Source: Moduliflexus sp964602655 (lineage in GTDB: Bacteria; Moduliflexota; Moduliflexia; Moduliflexales; Moduliflexaceae). Taken from it: a stretch of DNA of 45,552 bases. Shown here in pieces: positions 38,671 to 45,552 of this stretch (positions within the stretch are counted from its first letter, which is position 1; the number at the start of each line of letters is the position of its first letter). A program made the translations under genes and the position numbers. The stretch lies in the NCBI GenBank assembly GCA_964602655.1, contig CAZRSF010000052.1, positions 1 to 45,552 of the forward strand, given 5' to 3'. The notes beneath the pieces are model-generated. The model was not told where the DNA came from, did not search any database, and worked only from the letters and a program-made list of their open reading frames with translations.

Positions 38671-41638
38671 CATAGCTGTCCAGAGAGAGATGTAAGGTGT
38701 CTGCCAGTTTGTGTAATGAGAGAATGGCTTGCTCATAATCCAGGCTATACACCGCGCGTTCTAACGCTTGCATATCTTCTGGCTTCGCATGGCCGTTCAG
38801 AAAGAGCTTGAGGGTTGACAACGAATCTTCTGCCTCCAGATTCGTGTTGGAAAGATGGTGAAAAAGCTTTTGGAACAGCGCAGCGACGTCCGTGACCTCC
38901 TCGTTCGATAACAATGGGGATGCGTGGGTCTCAGACGGGCAGGGCTTGGGCAAAATTCGCGAGCGAATCGAGTCGAATACTTCGCATAATGCCTCGTCGA
39001 ATGCTTTCAGCAACGGGGCTAAATGGTGAACGTTTCCCCATCGAATTTCTTTTTCCAGGCGTTCGGTCAGGGAAAACACGCGATTGGCGGAAATATTGCC
39101 GCTGACGCCTTTGAATGTGTGCAGAAGATTCAGCGCGGTCGCGTAATTTTTCTGGTCAAGCGCCTGAAAAATGGCGCTGCTGATATCGCAATACGTTTCG
39201 AAAAATTCTTGTAATAATTCTTTGAAGAAATGACAATTGCCGCCCAGGCGTTTGAGCGCGAGCGGTACATCAATGCCGGGAAGGTCAGGCAGCGTGTCAT
39301 CGTGCTGCCGAGCAGGCGCAGGCGATTTCGGCGCGCGCGCTGGCGCAGAAGCGGGCGGAGGCGGAGATAATGGAGTCGCATGAGATTGGGGCAGCCATTT
39401 TGACAGGGCGGCATAAAGTTGCTCCGTGACAATCGGTTTCGTCACGTAGTCATTCATCCCGGCTTCCAGGCATTTCTCGCGATCCCCGGACATCGCGTGA
39501 GCCGTCATCGCGATAATCGGCAGATGGCGGACGCGCGCATCCGCTCGAATGCGTCTCGTCGCTTCGAAACCGTCCATGTGCGGCATTTGAATATCCATCA
39601 AAATCAGATCATACGTGTTGCGCTGAATCGCCTGAATCGCCTCTTCTCCGTTATTGACCGTCTCCACATCGGCGGAGGCGATACGCAGAATTTCCGCCGC
39701 TAATTGCTGATTCATGTGGTTGTCTTCCACTAAGAGAATTTTCGCGTGTTCGAAATTGATCGCGGTCTCTGCCTCGCAGACAACCGCATCATCAGGCTCT
39801 ACGTCAAGCAAATGGTGTTCGAAAATATTCATAATCGTTTCGAAGAGTAACGGTTCTTTGACTGGTTTGATCAAAAAACCATTAATGCCGGTTTTTCCGG
39901 CTTGCTGCATCACTTCTTCCCGGCCAAACGCCGTCATCATGATAATCGGAATTCGACTCAGATGCTCATGCGCCCGAATATGACGACTGGTTTCGATCCC
40001 GTCCATGCCTGGCATGACCAAATCCATCAGCACTAAATCGAATGGAGCCGAAGAGATGGCCTGTTCTAAGAGTGTGAGGGCTTCCGGGCCAGACCCGGCC
40101 AGCGTGACATGAAACGAAAACGATGTCAACATCTCTTGCAAGAATTTTTGCGACGTTTTATTATCATCCACCACCAGGACACGCCGATCTCGAAAACGTC
40201 GCGGCGGAATAAACTGCTGGTCTGTTGCGCCGGGAGGAAGCTCGAACGGGATCGAAAAATAAAACCTACTCCCTTTATCCAGTTCGCTTTCGACCGCTAA
40301 CTCCCCTCCCATAATTTCAACCAGGCGCTTGCTGATGGTCAATCCTAAGCCCGTTCCGCCATATTGGCGAGTGGTTGAGCCGTCTGCCTGAGAAAATGAC
40401 TCGAACAGCCTCGGCAGATGCGGCGCAGAAATTCCGATGCCGGTATCAGCGACAGCGAATTCGACGCGAACGCGAGCTTCTCCGACTTTTCCTCCCAATC
40501 CTACCGTCACAACGACCTCTCCGGCAGGGGTAAATTTAATGGCATTGTTGGTTAAGTTAATCAGAATTTGTCGTAACCGCAGCGGGTCTCCCATGACGGA
40601 GATCGGCGTCTCAGGCGTCACGGAGATCAGCAGTTCGATTCCCTTGTCAGCGGCTTTATTCGAGAACATGTCCGACAGGCTGTCCATCACATCCTGAATG
40701 CGGAAGGCGGTATGTTCCAATTCCAGCTTTCCGGCTTCGATTTTGGAGAGGTCGAGAATGTCGTTGATAATCCGCAGCAGCGAATGGCTGGCAAGTTGAA
40801 TTTTCTGAACGTAATCTTTCTGCTTGTTCGTCAGAAATGTCTTCGACAGCAAATCCGTGAACCCCATCATGGCGTTCATTGGCGTGCGAATTTCATGGCT
40901 CATGTTGGCGAGAAATTCGCTTTTGGCCTTTGTCGCCGCTTTCGCCTGATTCGCCATCATATTGGCGTTCGTAATGGCTTTGGCGAGCTGCCGGTTGGCC
41001 TCTAACAATTCAAGATTGGCGGATTCGGCTTCGGCCTTCGCTGTTTCAAGGTCTTTCTGGGCTTGTTTCCTCGCAATGGCAAGGGCGATCTGCTCCGAAA
41101 CCGATTGGAAGATTTCAACGTCGCGATCGGTGTACTGATGCGGGTTGGTATAATGCTGCATGACCATCGCGCCAATCACGTCGTTATTGGTGATCAGCGG
41201 CACGCCCAACCAGACTTGCGACGGCGTGCCGATCAGCTCGCGTTCGCCCGTCGCAATCACGCTCGAATGTTCGCAATCAGTAAGAAGTAAGGGGGTTCCC
41301 GTTCGAATCACGACGGCGGTCAAACTCTTCGATTGACTGGCTTGTGGGATGTCTTCGAAGGGATGCTCGTGATGATCGGTGTTGTAGGGAAATGTAATGT
41401 GATCGATCTCTCGATGATAGAGCGCGATATAAAAATGCGTCACATCGAGAATTCGCGCCAACGACGCATGAATTGAGGCGTACAATTCATTGAGATCAAA
41501 CGTGGTATTGACGGCATTCGAGATGCTGAGAAGCACGCGCGAGATTTCTTCCGCCCGCTTGCGCTTTTCTTCTAACGCGCGCAATTCGGCAAGTTCTTGA
41601 TAGAGATGTTCGAGTTGTTCGTGACGTTGCTCTTCCAT
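38663..41638 (-). CDS. GAF hybrid histidine kinase with two receivers and Hpt
   Basis: A 991-residue soluble phosphorelay kinase: coiled coil, GAF domain (about 45-195), coiled coil, HisKA with H248 (NMSHEIRTPMNAMMGF), HATPase (G1 DTGIGIS, G2 GTGLGL), receiver 1 (VLVVDDNK ... VLMDLVMPGMDG), receiver 2 (ILLVEDNH ... ILMDIQMPHMDG), a Pro/Ala-rich linker and an Hpt domain with LLHTFKGVSGN. Both receivers are intact, unlike the similar protein at 14622-16673. The ATG at 41638 is preferred; a GTG nine codons upstream (41665) is possible. A promoter candidate lies at 41692-41720. The cyclase encoded downstream is the likely target. Confidence 0.9.
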   Translation of the reverse strand: MEEQRHEQLEHLYQELAELRALEEKRKRAEEISRVLLSISNAVNTTFDLNELYASIHASLARILDVTHFYIALYHREIDHITFPYNTDHHEHPFEDIPQASQSKSLTAVVIRTGTPLLLTDCEHSSVIATGERELIGTPSQVWLGVPLITNNDVIGAMVMQHYTNPHQYTDRDVEIFQSVSEQIALAIARKQAQKDLETAKAEAESANLELLEANRQLAKAITNANMMANQAKAATKAKSEFLANMSHEIRTPMNAMMGFTDLLSKTFLTNKQKDYVQKIQLASHSLLRIINDILDLSKIEAGKLELEHTAFRIQDVMDSLSDMFSNKAADKGIELLISVTPETPISVMGDPLRLRQILINLTNNAIKFTPAGEVVVTVGLGGKVGEARVRVEFAVADTGIGISAPHLPRLFESFSQADGSTTRQYGGTGLGLTISKRLVEIMGGELAVESELDKGSRFYFSIPFELPPGATDQQFIPPRRFRDRRVLVVDDNKTSQKFLQEMLTSFSFHVTLAGSGPEALTLLEQAISSAPFDLVLMDLVMPGMDGIETSRHIRAHEHLSRIPIIMMTAFGREEVMQQAGKTGINGFLIKPVKEPLLFETIMNIFEHHLLDVEPDDAVVCEAETAINFEHAKILLVEDNHMNQQLAAEILRIASADVETVNNGEEAIQAIQRNTYDLILMDIQMPHMDGFEATRRIRADARVRHLPIIAMTAHAMSGDREKCLEAGMNDYVTKPIVTEQLYAALSKWLPQSHATPLSPPPPASAPARAPKSPAPARQHDDTLPDLPGIDVPLALKRLGGNCHFFKELLQEFFETYCDISSAIFQALDQKNYATALNLLHTFKGVSGNISANRVFSLTERLEKEIRWGNVHHLAPLLKAFDEALCEVFDSIRSRILPKPCPSETHASPLLSNEEVTDVAALFQKLFHHLSNTNLEAEDSLSTLKLFLNGHAKPEDMQALERAVYSLDYEQAILSLHKLADTLHLSLDSYDD

Positions 41639-41691
41639 GCCTGTTTTAGAGAGTGTTGATTTCACGGTTCGGGAAACGACGCCTTACACAA

Positions 41692-41720
41692 ACGATATGA
41701 GTATTCTCGACTTCTGTCAA
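41692..41720 (-). promoter_or_regulatory. Promoter of the GAF kinase/cyclase operon
   Basis: On the minus strand TTGACA (41720-41715), exactly 17 bases, and TATCGT (41697-41692), four of six to the -10 consensus. It lies about 55 bases before the ATG. Confidence 0.5.
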
Positions 41721-41794
41721 TGGAATTTCGCCTGAGATGTCAACAAATCTTGCGTACCCGGTTCACCAGACAACGTTCGAATAGATCGTACATT

Positions 41795-41822
41795 GTATGT
41801 CGAAACTGTAGTTTCGACATAC
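41795..41822. repeat. Perfect 12-bp inverted repeat, shared with window start
   Basis: GTATGTCGAAAC-TGTA-GTTTCGACATAC is an exact dyad. The bases from its centre rightwards (CTGTAGTTTCGACATACGCCGCGAATATGA, 41806-41835) occur again, with two changes, as the first 30 bases of the window, so another copy of this element flanks the MoxR gene. Confidence 0.85.
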
Positions 41823-42050
41823 GCCGCGAATATGACCTGACAGGGCTGAAAATCAGCCTTTCTTAATTTTTTACGCTCGTATCGAGATGATTCGTCAGGC
41901 AGTCATGCCGTGAACGGACGCGGTTTTTTCTTGACTTGTCAACCTTCTCTTTCAGATAGGATTGACGAGTTGTCGTGACCTGAAGTAAAAAAGTATTTTT
42001 TAAGAAATCGCGCGAATGCGTCCTTCTCAGCAAATTCCCCTCCTGGGAGG
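41823..42050. other. Non-coding stretch
   Basis: No gene is supported here. It contains a weak hairpin GGCTGA-aaa-TCAGCC followed by a T-rich stretch (near 41846), and the small palindrome TTGAC-tt-GTCAA (41931-41942). I see no convincing promoter or RNA gene. Confidence 0.6.
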
Positions 42051-42270
42051 CAGGGCTGTTACGTTCTCAACGCGCCAACGGCGCGAGTCATATTAGCCCA
42101 GGGCGAAGCCCTGGGAAGGAGGGCATGTCGGCAGGTACGCTCTGAAAGAGCGCCTCAATGAGACGCCCCTTCAGGGCGAATCTGCCCGATGCGCTGTTTT
42201 CCCAGGGCTGACGCCCTGGGCTAATATGACTGCGCCCTTTCAGGGCAAAAAATAGAACGTAACAGCCCTG
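42051..42270. mobile_element. Non-autonomous element with 17-bp terminal inverted repeats
   Basis: CAGGGCTGTTACGTTCT (42051-42067) and its exact reverse complement (42254-42270) bound a 220-base segment. Inside, a second inverted repeat of about 28 bases (TCATATTAGCCCAGGGC ... 42088-42117 against 42200-42230) makes the whole almost a palindrome. There is no transposase gene in the window. The same 17-base end is found alone at 37687-37703. A small transposon derivative (MITE-like) fits best. Obvious target-site duplications were not found. Confidence 0.6.
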
Positions 42271-42386
42271 CTCTTGGGAGGGGGAAGGGGCGGGGCGAAT
42301 TTTCTTTCCGATAACGCCGACGCTGAGAGCAGCAGCCATTCATAAACGGGGTCGTGATTACCTTGTGCATCATAGGTTTGTCATGG

Positions 42387-42429
42387 TTCGACTCCGCTCA
42401 CCATGACCGTCACCCTGAGCGGAGTCGAA
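42387..42429. repeat. 14-bp inverted repeat
   Basis: TTCGACTCCGCTCA (42387-42400) and its exact reverse complement (42416-42429) with a 15-base loop, in the leader of the NIL-ferredoxin gene. Confidence 0.8.
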
Positions 42430-42473
42430 GGGTGAACATCCTTCATGCACAGGATACCACTACCACAAACGGC

Positions 42474-42887
42474 ATGATCAAAAAAACCTTTGTGCTTTCG
42501 TTTCATCAGGCGACCGTGCAGCAGCCGATTGCCTATCATCTGATCAAAGATTACAATTGGATTGTCAATATTCTCCGCGCGCGCATCACGCCGAACAAAG
42601 AAGAAAAAGGGATGCTGGTGATCGCGGCGCAGGGAAAACGCCAGGAGATTCACGACGGCCTGGAATATCTTGCTCGCGTCGGCGTCCATTACGAGCCGTT
42701 AGCGCAGGATGTTGTCTGGGATGAAAAACGGTGTACGCATTGCACCGCCTGCATATCGCAGTGCCCGACAGGAGCGCTCTCCGTCAGCCGCCCGACAATG
42801 GAAGTCTCCTTTGATAAAGAAAAATGTATCGCCTGCGAGTTATGCCTGAAAGTCTGCCCGTATAAAGCCGTCATGATGAGCATTTAG
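42474..42887 (+). CDS. NIL domain / 4Fe-4S ferredoxin
   Basis: A 137-residue protein: N-terminal NIL domain (about 5-78; VLSFHQATVQQPIAYHLIKDYNWIVNILRARI) and two [4Fe-4S] motifs, CTHCTACISQCP and CIACELCLKVCP. In methanogens and some anaerobes such proteins work with a DUF39 protein (COG1900) and an ApbE-like UPF0280 protein to form homocysteine from aspartate semialdehyde. The UPF0280 gene is the next gene here, which supports that role. The ATG at 42474 is the natural domain start; the frame upstream runs through a repeat. Ribosome-binding site not clear. Confidence 0.88.
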   Translation: MIKKTFVLSFHQATVQQPIAYHLIKDYNWIVNILRARITPNKEEKGMLVIAAQGKRQEIHDGLEYLARVGVHYEPLAQDVVWDEKRCTHCTACISQCPTGALSVSRPTMEVSFDKEKCIACELCLKVCPYKAVMMSI

Positions 42888-42907
42888 GGGAAGAACCCCG
42901 GAGCGTT

Positions 42908-43639
42908 ATGCCAAAAGGGTTCGGTCGTCCGACATATCGGGAGTGGGAGACATCAACCGGGTTGATGTCCTATCGTGTGACGGTCAAAGAAACGGATTTG
43001 TGGATTCGTTCGCAGCCCGATCTCTCCGATCTGGCAAGGCGCGTATTGCATCGCTACCGCGCAATGATCGAACAATACATTGCCGGTCATACCGTTTTCC
43101 AAACCTCGTTCGAGCCGGTTGACGCGCCGGAAGATGCGCCGGTGATTATCCGCGACATGGCCGCCGCCGCAGCGCGTGTCGGCGTCGGCCCGTTTGCGGC
43201 GGTTGCGGGCGCGATTGCCGAGGCGGTCGGACGCGAATTGCTCCCCTATTCTGCCGACATCCTGGTGGAAAACGGCGGCGATATTTTTGCCGCGAGCGCA
43301 TCGGCAAAAGTGTTCGGCCTGTATGCCGGAAAATCAAGCCTTTCCGGGAAAATCGGCCTGAAAATCGCCGCAGAACAGATGCCGTGCGGCCTCTGCACAT
43401 CGTCCGGCACCGTCGGACATTCCATCAGTTTCGGCAACGCGGATGCCGCGACGATTCTGGCGAAATCGGCGGCATTAGCGGACGCCTGCGCGACAGCGGT
43501 CGGCAATATGGTGCGCCAGGCGTCGGATATTGAACGCGCCTTGCAATTTGCCGAAACGATTGACGGCGTTGACGCCGCCGTGATTGTGCTCGGCGACCGG
43601 ATCGGCGCATGGGGCGCGGTCGAACTGGTGTCTGTTTGA
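42908..43639 (+). CDS. UPF0280 family (ApbE-like) protein
   Basis: A 243-residue UPF0280/COG2122 protein with fold similarity to ApbE. Signature parts are GLMSYRVTVKETDLWI, ILVENGGDIF and TSSGTVGHSISFGNADAATILAKSAALADACATAVGN. In Methanosarcina a member of this family contributes to sulfur incorporation into homocysteine together with COG1900 and NIL-ferredoxin proteins. The gene lies 20 bases after the NIL-ferredoxin gene, with GGAG before its ATG. The DUF39 partner is not in the window. Confidence 0.88.
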   Translation: MPKGFGRPTYREWETSTGLMSYRVTVKETDLWIRSQPDLSDLARRVLHRYRAMIEQYIAGHTVFQTSFEPVDAPEDAPVIIRDMAAAAARVGVGPFAAVAGAIAEAVGRELLPYSADILVENGGDIFAASASAKVFGLYAGKSSLSGKIGLKIAAEQMPCGLCTSSGTVGHSISFGNADAATILAKSAALADACATAVGNMVRQASDIERALQFAETIDGVDAAVIVLGDRIGAWGAVELVSV

Positions 43640-43665
43640 TTTCGCCGGGACAATGTCGCGCCTGT

Positions 43666-43689
43666 AGAGACGCACGGCCGTGCGTCTCT
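43666..43689. repeat. Perfect 24-bp palindrome
   Basis: AGAGACGCACGG followed by its reverse complement without a loop. It marks the boundary between the end of the UPF0280 gene and a methyltransferase remnant. Confidence 0.85.
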
Positions 43690-43690
43690 C

Positions 43691-43773
43691 CACCACCGCG
43701 ATTTCCTCCGCCGTCAGGCCGTACAGCGCATAGACCAGCCGGTCAATCTCGCGTTCTGCCGCCTGGCGGCGCG
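43691..43773 (-). pseudogene. Remnant of a second Eco57I-like methyltransferase C-terminus
   Basis: The minus strand encodes RQAAEREIDRLVYALYGL followed by TAEEIAVVE, closely matching the last residues of the methyltransferase at 44074-45552 (SALEAKIDRLVYALYGL then TPEDIAIVE). Only this C-terminal piece is left; it is bounded by a palindrome on one side and a 55-bp repeat on the other. Either a second methyltransferase gene was destroyed, or the missing part lies in the 100-N gap or is misassembled. Confidence 0.65.
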
Positions 43774-43828
43774 GTCAGCCCTGAAAGGGCGGCATACGTC
43801 AGCGCAGGGCAACGCCCTGCGAAACGGG
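43774..43828 (+). repeat. 55-bp direct repeat, copy 1
   Basis: Identical to 43929-43983. It starts GTCAGCCCTGAAAGGGCG and ends GCGAAACGGG, and includes two small dyads (GCCCTGAAAGGGC and GCAGGGCAACGCCCTGC). It directly borders the N run. Confidence 0.9.
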
Positions 43829-43928
43829 NNNNNNNNNNNNNNNNNNNNNNNNNNNNNNNNNNNNNNNNNNNNNNNNNNNNNNNNNNNNNNNNNNNNNNNN
43901 NNNNNNNNNNNNNNNNNNNNNNNNNNNN
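43829..43928. other. Assembly gap (100 N)
   Basis: One hundred unknown bases flanked by identical 55-bp direct repeats. The number is probably a placeholder; the true sequence may be a tandem array or a longer missing segment. Confidence 0.95.
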
Positions 43929-43983
43929 GTCAGCCCTGAAAGGGCGGCATACGTCAGCGCAGGGCAACGCCCTGCGAAACGGG
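43929..43983 (+). repeat. 55-bp direct repeat, copy 2
   Basis: Identical to 43774-43828. After it, 43984-44073 contains another dyad (CGTCGGGC-gat-GCCCGACG, 44037-44055) and then GCCCTTTCAGGGC (44068-44080), within which the stop codon of the methyltransferase lies. Confidence 0.9.
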
Positions 43984-44073
43984 AACACGGGGCGATGCCA
44001 ACGCCAACGTGCATTGTTCCATCGTTCCGCCGCGTTCGTCGGGCGATGCCCGACGCTGGCATATCACGCCCTT

Positions 44074-45552
44074 TCAGGGCTGACGTCCTTCCACAATCGC
44101 GATGTCTTCCGGCGTCAGGCCGTACAGCGCATACACCAGCCGGTCGATCTTGGCTTCGAGGGCGCTGGTGTCGGCGGCGGGGTCGCGTTGTTTGGCAGAA
44201 ATTATCAAATTGACCAGTTCAATAATTGCCTTCTCTTTATCTTCATCTCTTTTGATTGGAATTTGCCTAATGTCTTCAGGGTAAATACTTGAATAGCTTC
44301 CTTGTAATGTATCTGTACTTAAAAATTTGCTAAAAAAGTACGTACAAAGTTGAGAATTTAATATGGCTGTTAAATATTTAAGAGATATTGTTGACTCAAT
44401 AATGTTCCATTTTTTTTCTGGCTTTTGAAAACTCAAAATGTTTTGATTCCATTTAACCAAATGCATTAAATTATCATTTGAATAATATCCAGAATAATCA
44501 TAGCAGGCTATAATTCGATTATTTTTACCACTGATCCTTCTTACAATAATTTTTTCAGATTCAAATAGTAATGGAAATTTAGGGCGGTGAAAATGTTCCA
44601 TTTTAGATTCATAATCAATATAATCTCCTTCAAAAATAACCAAGTACGGAGACAAATTTGAACCAATAACATATTTCTTATATCCATTTTTGAGCTCTTT
44701 GTGGATCACATCATCTTTAGTGAATTTGAGATTGCTCTCTTTTTTTGAATGTGCGACAACTCCAGTGTTAATACAAACAAGTTCTCCTAATAAAATTGCA
44801 TTATGAGTTATTTTTTTGAAAAGACAAATATCACTTTCGGATACCGATGTTTTAAAAGCATAATTTTTTAAATCCAAAAAGAAATTTTGAGGTACCATAT
44901 CACCATAATTAAAAATATTTGCTTTGATAATTATTTTATTTTCTACATGCTTGGATTTTTCAACTAAATAAATTCCCGTTTGCCTTGCAACATCGTCAAA
45001 AACTACAAGCTGTTGAAAATCTAATAATTCAATAATTGTAACATGTTCAAGAAAGAACTTTCTTAATTCAGTTGAATGTTTCTCTTTATAGAACGATGTC
45101 GGAAGAATAAAAGAATTTAAGCCTTTATTCTTAGATAGTTTGTGAGCAAGTATTACAAAGCATCCGAATAAATCCCAGTGTCCTGACAAAAAAGGTTGAT
45201 ATTCTTTTTCTAAAAAGACTACCATGTTTCTATTACTTTCTGATAAATCCCAATTGGAAATATACGGCGGATTCCCGATCACCACGTCAAAGCCGACAAA
45301 ATCGCCGTTGTCGTTCAGGACTTCGGGGAACTCGAAGCGCCATTCGAAGGCGTTGCGATAGATTTTGTTCTGCTTGATCTCCTCGATGTCAGCGGTCAGC
45401 GCGGCGATCTCGGCCTGCAATTTTTCTTCCTGCTGCTTGCGGGCTTTTTGTTCTTTCGCCGATAATTCGAACAAGCCGCCTTGCGTTTGCAACGTAATCA
45501 ATTCGGCGCTGAGTTTGGCGAGGCGTTTGACCTTCGGGTCGTTCCTGCCGAT
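44074..45552 (-). CDS. Eco57I-like DNA methyltransferase, 5'-truncated by window end
   Basis: The C-terminal 492 residues of a larger protein, open to the window edge without a start. It has a coiled-coil segment (AKEQKARKQQEEKLQAEIAALTADIEEIK), then the adenine-methyltransferase motif IV GFDVVIGNPPYISN, and a long target-recognition-like region ending SALEAKIDRLVYALYGL. It fits type IIG/Eco57I restriction-modification enzymes, in which one chain cuts and methylates DNA. Base composition is strongly mosaic: the region 44220-45245 is AT-rich (27% GC in line 44401-44460), whereas the flank at 45301-45360 is 57% GC. The stop codon lies within a small repeat. The nuclease domain, if any, would be upstream of the window. 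Confidence 0.85.
   Translation of the reverse strand: MGRNDPKVKRLAKLSAELITLQTQGGLFELSAKEQKARKQQEEKLQAEIAALTADIEEIKQNKIYRNAFEWRFEFPEVLNDNGDFVGFDVVIGNPPYISNWDLSESNRNMVVFLEKEYQPFLSGHWDLFGCFVILAHKLSKNKGLNSFILPTSFYKEKHSTELRKFFLEHVTIIELLDFQQLVVFDDVARQTGIYLVEKSKHVENKIIIKANIFNYGDMVPQNFFLDLKNYAFKTSVSESDICLFKKITHNAILLGELVCINTGVVAHSKKESNLKFTKDDVIHKELKNGYKKYVIGSNLSPYLVIFEGDYIDYESKMEHFHRPKFPLLFESEKIIVRRISGKNNRIIACYDYSGYYSNDNLMHLVKWNQNILSFQKPEKKWNIIESTISLKYLTAILNSQLCTYFFSKFLSTDTLQGSYSSIYPEDIRQIPIKRDEDKEKAIIELVNLIISAKQRDPAADTSALEAKIDRLVYALYGLTPEDIAIVEGRQP

Noticed and set aside
41931..41960. A plus-strand promoter beginning TTGACT
   Set aside because: The possible -10 (AGATAG or GATAGG) is poor and there is no gene in reach before the repeat element.
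42088..42339. A minus-strand frame over the repeat-rich area
   Set aside because: Its product (FALKGRSHISPGRQPWE-type) is the translation of the inverted repeats and not a conserved protein.
43774..43983. A CRISPR array around the gap
   Set aside because: Only two copies of a 55-base repeat are visible, the repeat itself contains dyads of the REP kind, there are no spacers and no cas genes.
43609..44292. A plus-strand frame across the 100-N gap
   Set aside because: It consists of translated repeats and N and is antisense to the methyltransferase end.

Overview
The window looks like a scaffold from a free-living, probably anaerobic Gram-negative bacterium. Supporting signs are a ferredoxin-dependent four-subunit 2-oxoacid oxidoreductase, a NIL-domain ferredoxin next to a UPF0280 gene, an O-antigen-ligase-like membrane protein, a lipobox lipoprotein, and a very large investment in hybrid histidine kinases. 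Two N runs (26169-26178 and 43829-43928) show it is a draft assembly. The kinase-rich content recalls the KSB3/Modulibacteria filaments (Vecturithrix, Moduliflexus), but that is inference; no taxonomic marker beyond an initiator tRNA is present.

Layout. 72-2231 (+) is a MoxR ATPase/DUF58 pair, converging on an amidase (2264-3571, -). From 19340 down to 3640 the minus strand carries one long signalling cluster: a membrane methyl-accepting protein with a cytosolic sugar-binding-like domain, a hybrid kinase with Hpt, a REC-GGDEF diguanylate cyclase, a CheY-like regulator, a CheC phosphatase, a PAS hybrid kinase, two kinases with N-terminal receiver domains, a broken kinase tail, and finally SiaB- and SiaC-like partner-switch proteins. 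Many junctions overlap by 1-4 bases, which suggests translational coupling.

19656-22299 (+) is a vor/kor-type 2-oxoacid:ferredoxin oxidoreductase operon (delta, alpha, beta, gamma), followed by an unknown zinc-ribbon protein and a 3-hydroxyacyl-CoA dehydrogenase. Two paralogous metallo-beta-lactamase-fold genes (23805-25622, -) are divergent from an initiator tRNA-fMet with promoter candidates and a terminator. Then come two CheW-like genes, a thioredoxin/CcdA-like membrane protein whose start codon sits in a perfect hairpin, a toxin-antitoxin pair, and a lipoprotein with an IdeS-like cysteine-protease domain. The lipoprotein is preceded by an attenuator-like leader and begins with a ten-G tract. 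After it come an O-antigen-ligase/TPR protein and a DUF3782-type protein.

33682-37527 (-) holds a MEMO1-family protein, a deoxyhypusine-synthase-like protein, another metallo-hydrolase and a radical SAM protein with a helix-hairpin-helix tail. 37735-41638 (-) is a second signalling pair: a GAF hybrid kinase with Hpt and a REC-GGDEF output. 41666-42473 is non-coding and repeat-rich, including a roughly 220-bp element with 17-bp terminal inverted repeats. The window closes with NIL-ferredoxin plus UPF0280 genes and the 3' part of an Eco57I-like DNA methyltransferase whose centre is strikingly AT-rich between GC-rich ends.

The most promising system is the 15.7-kb cluster at 3640-19340. It joins a cytosolic-ligand chemoreceptor, several phosphorelay kinases, CheY/CheC, a diguanylate cyclase and a SiaB/SiaC partner switch in one locus, without the SiaA phosphatase or SiaD cyclase that normally accompany SiaBC. 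A second genome-scale theme is a long, near-perfect inverted repeat in many intergenic spaces, mostly with different arm sequences.
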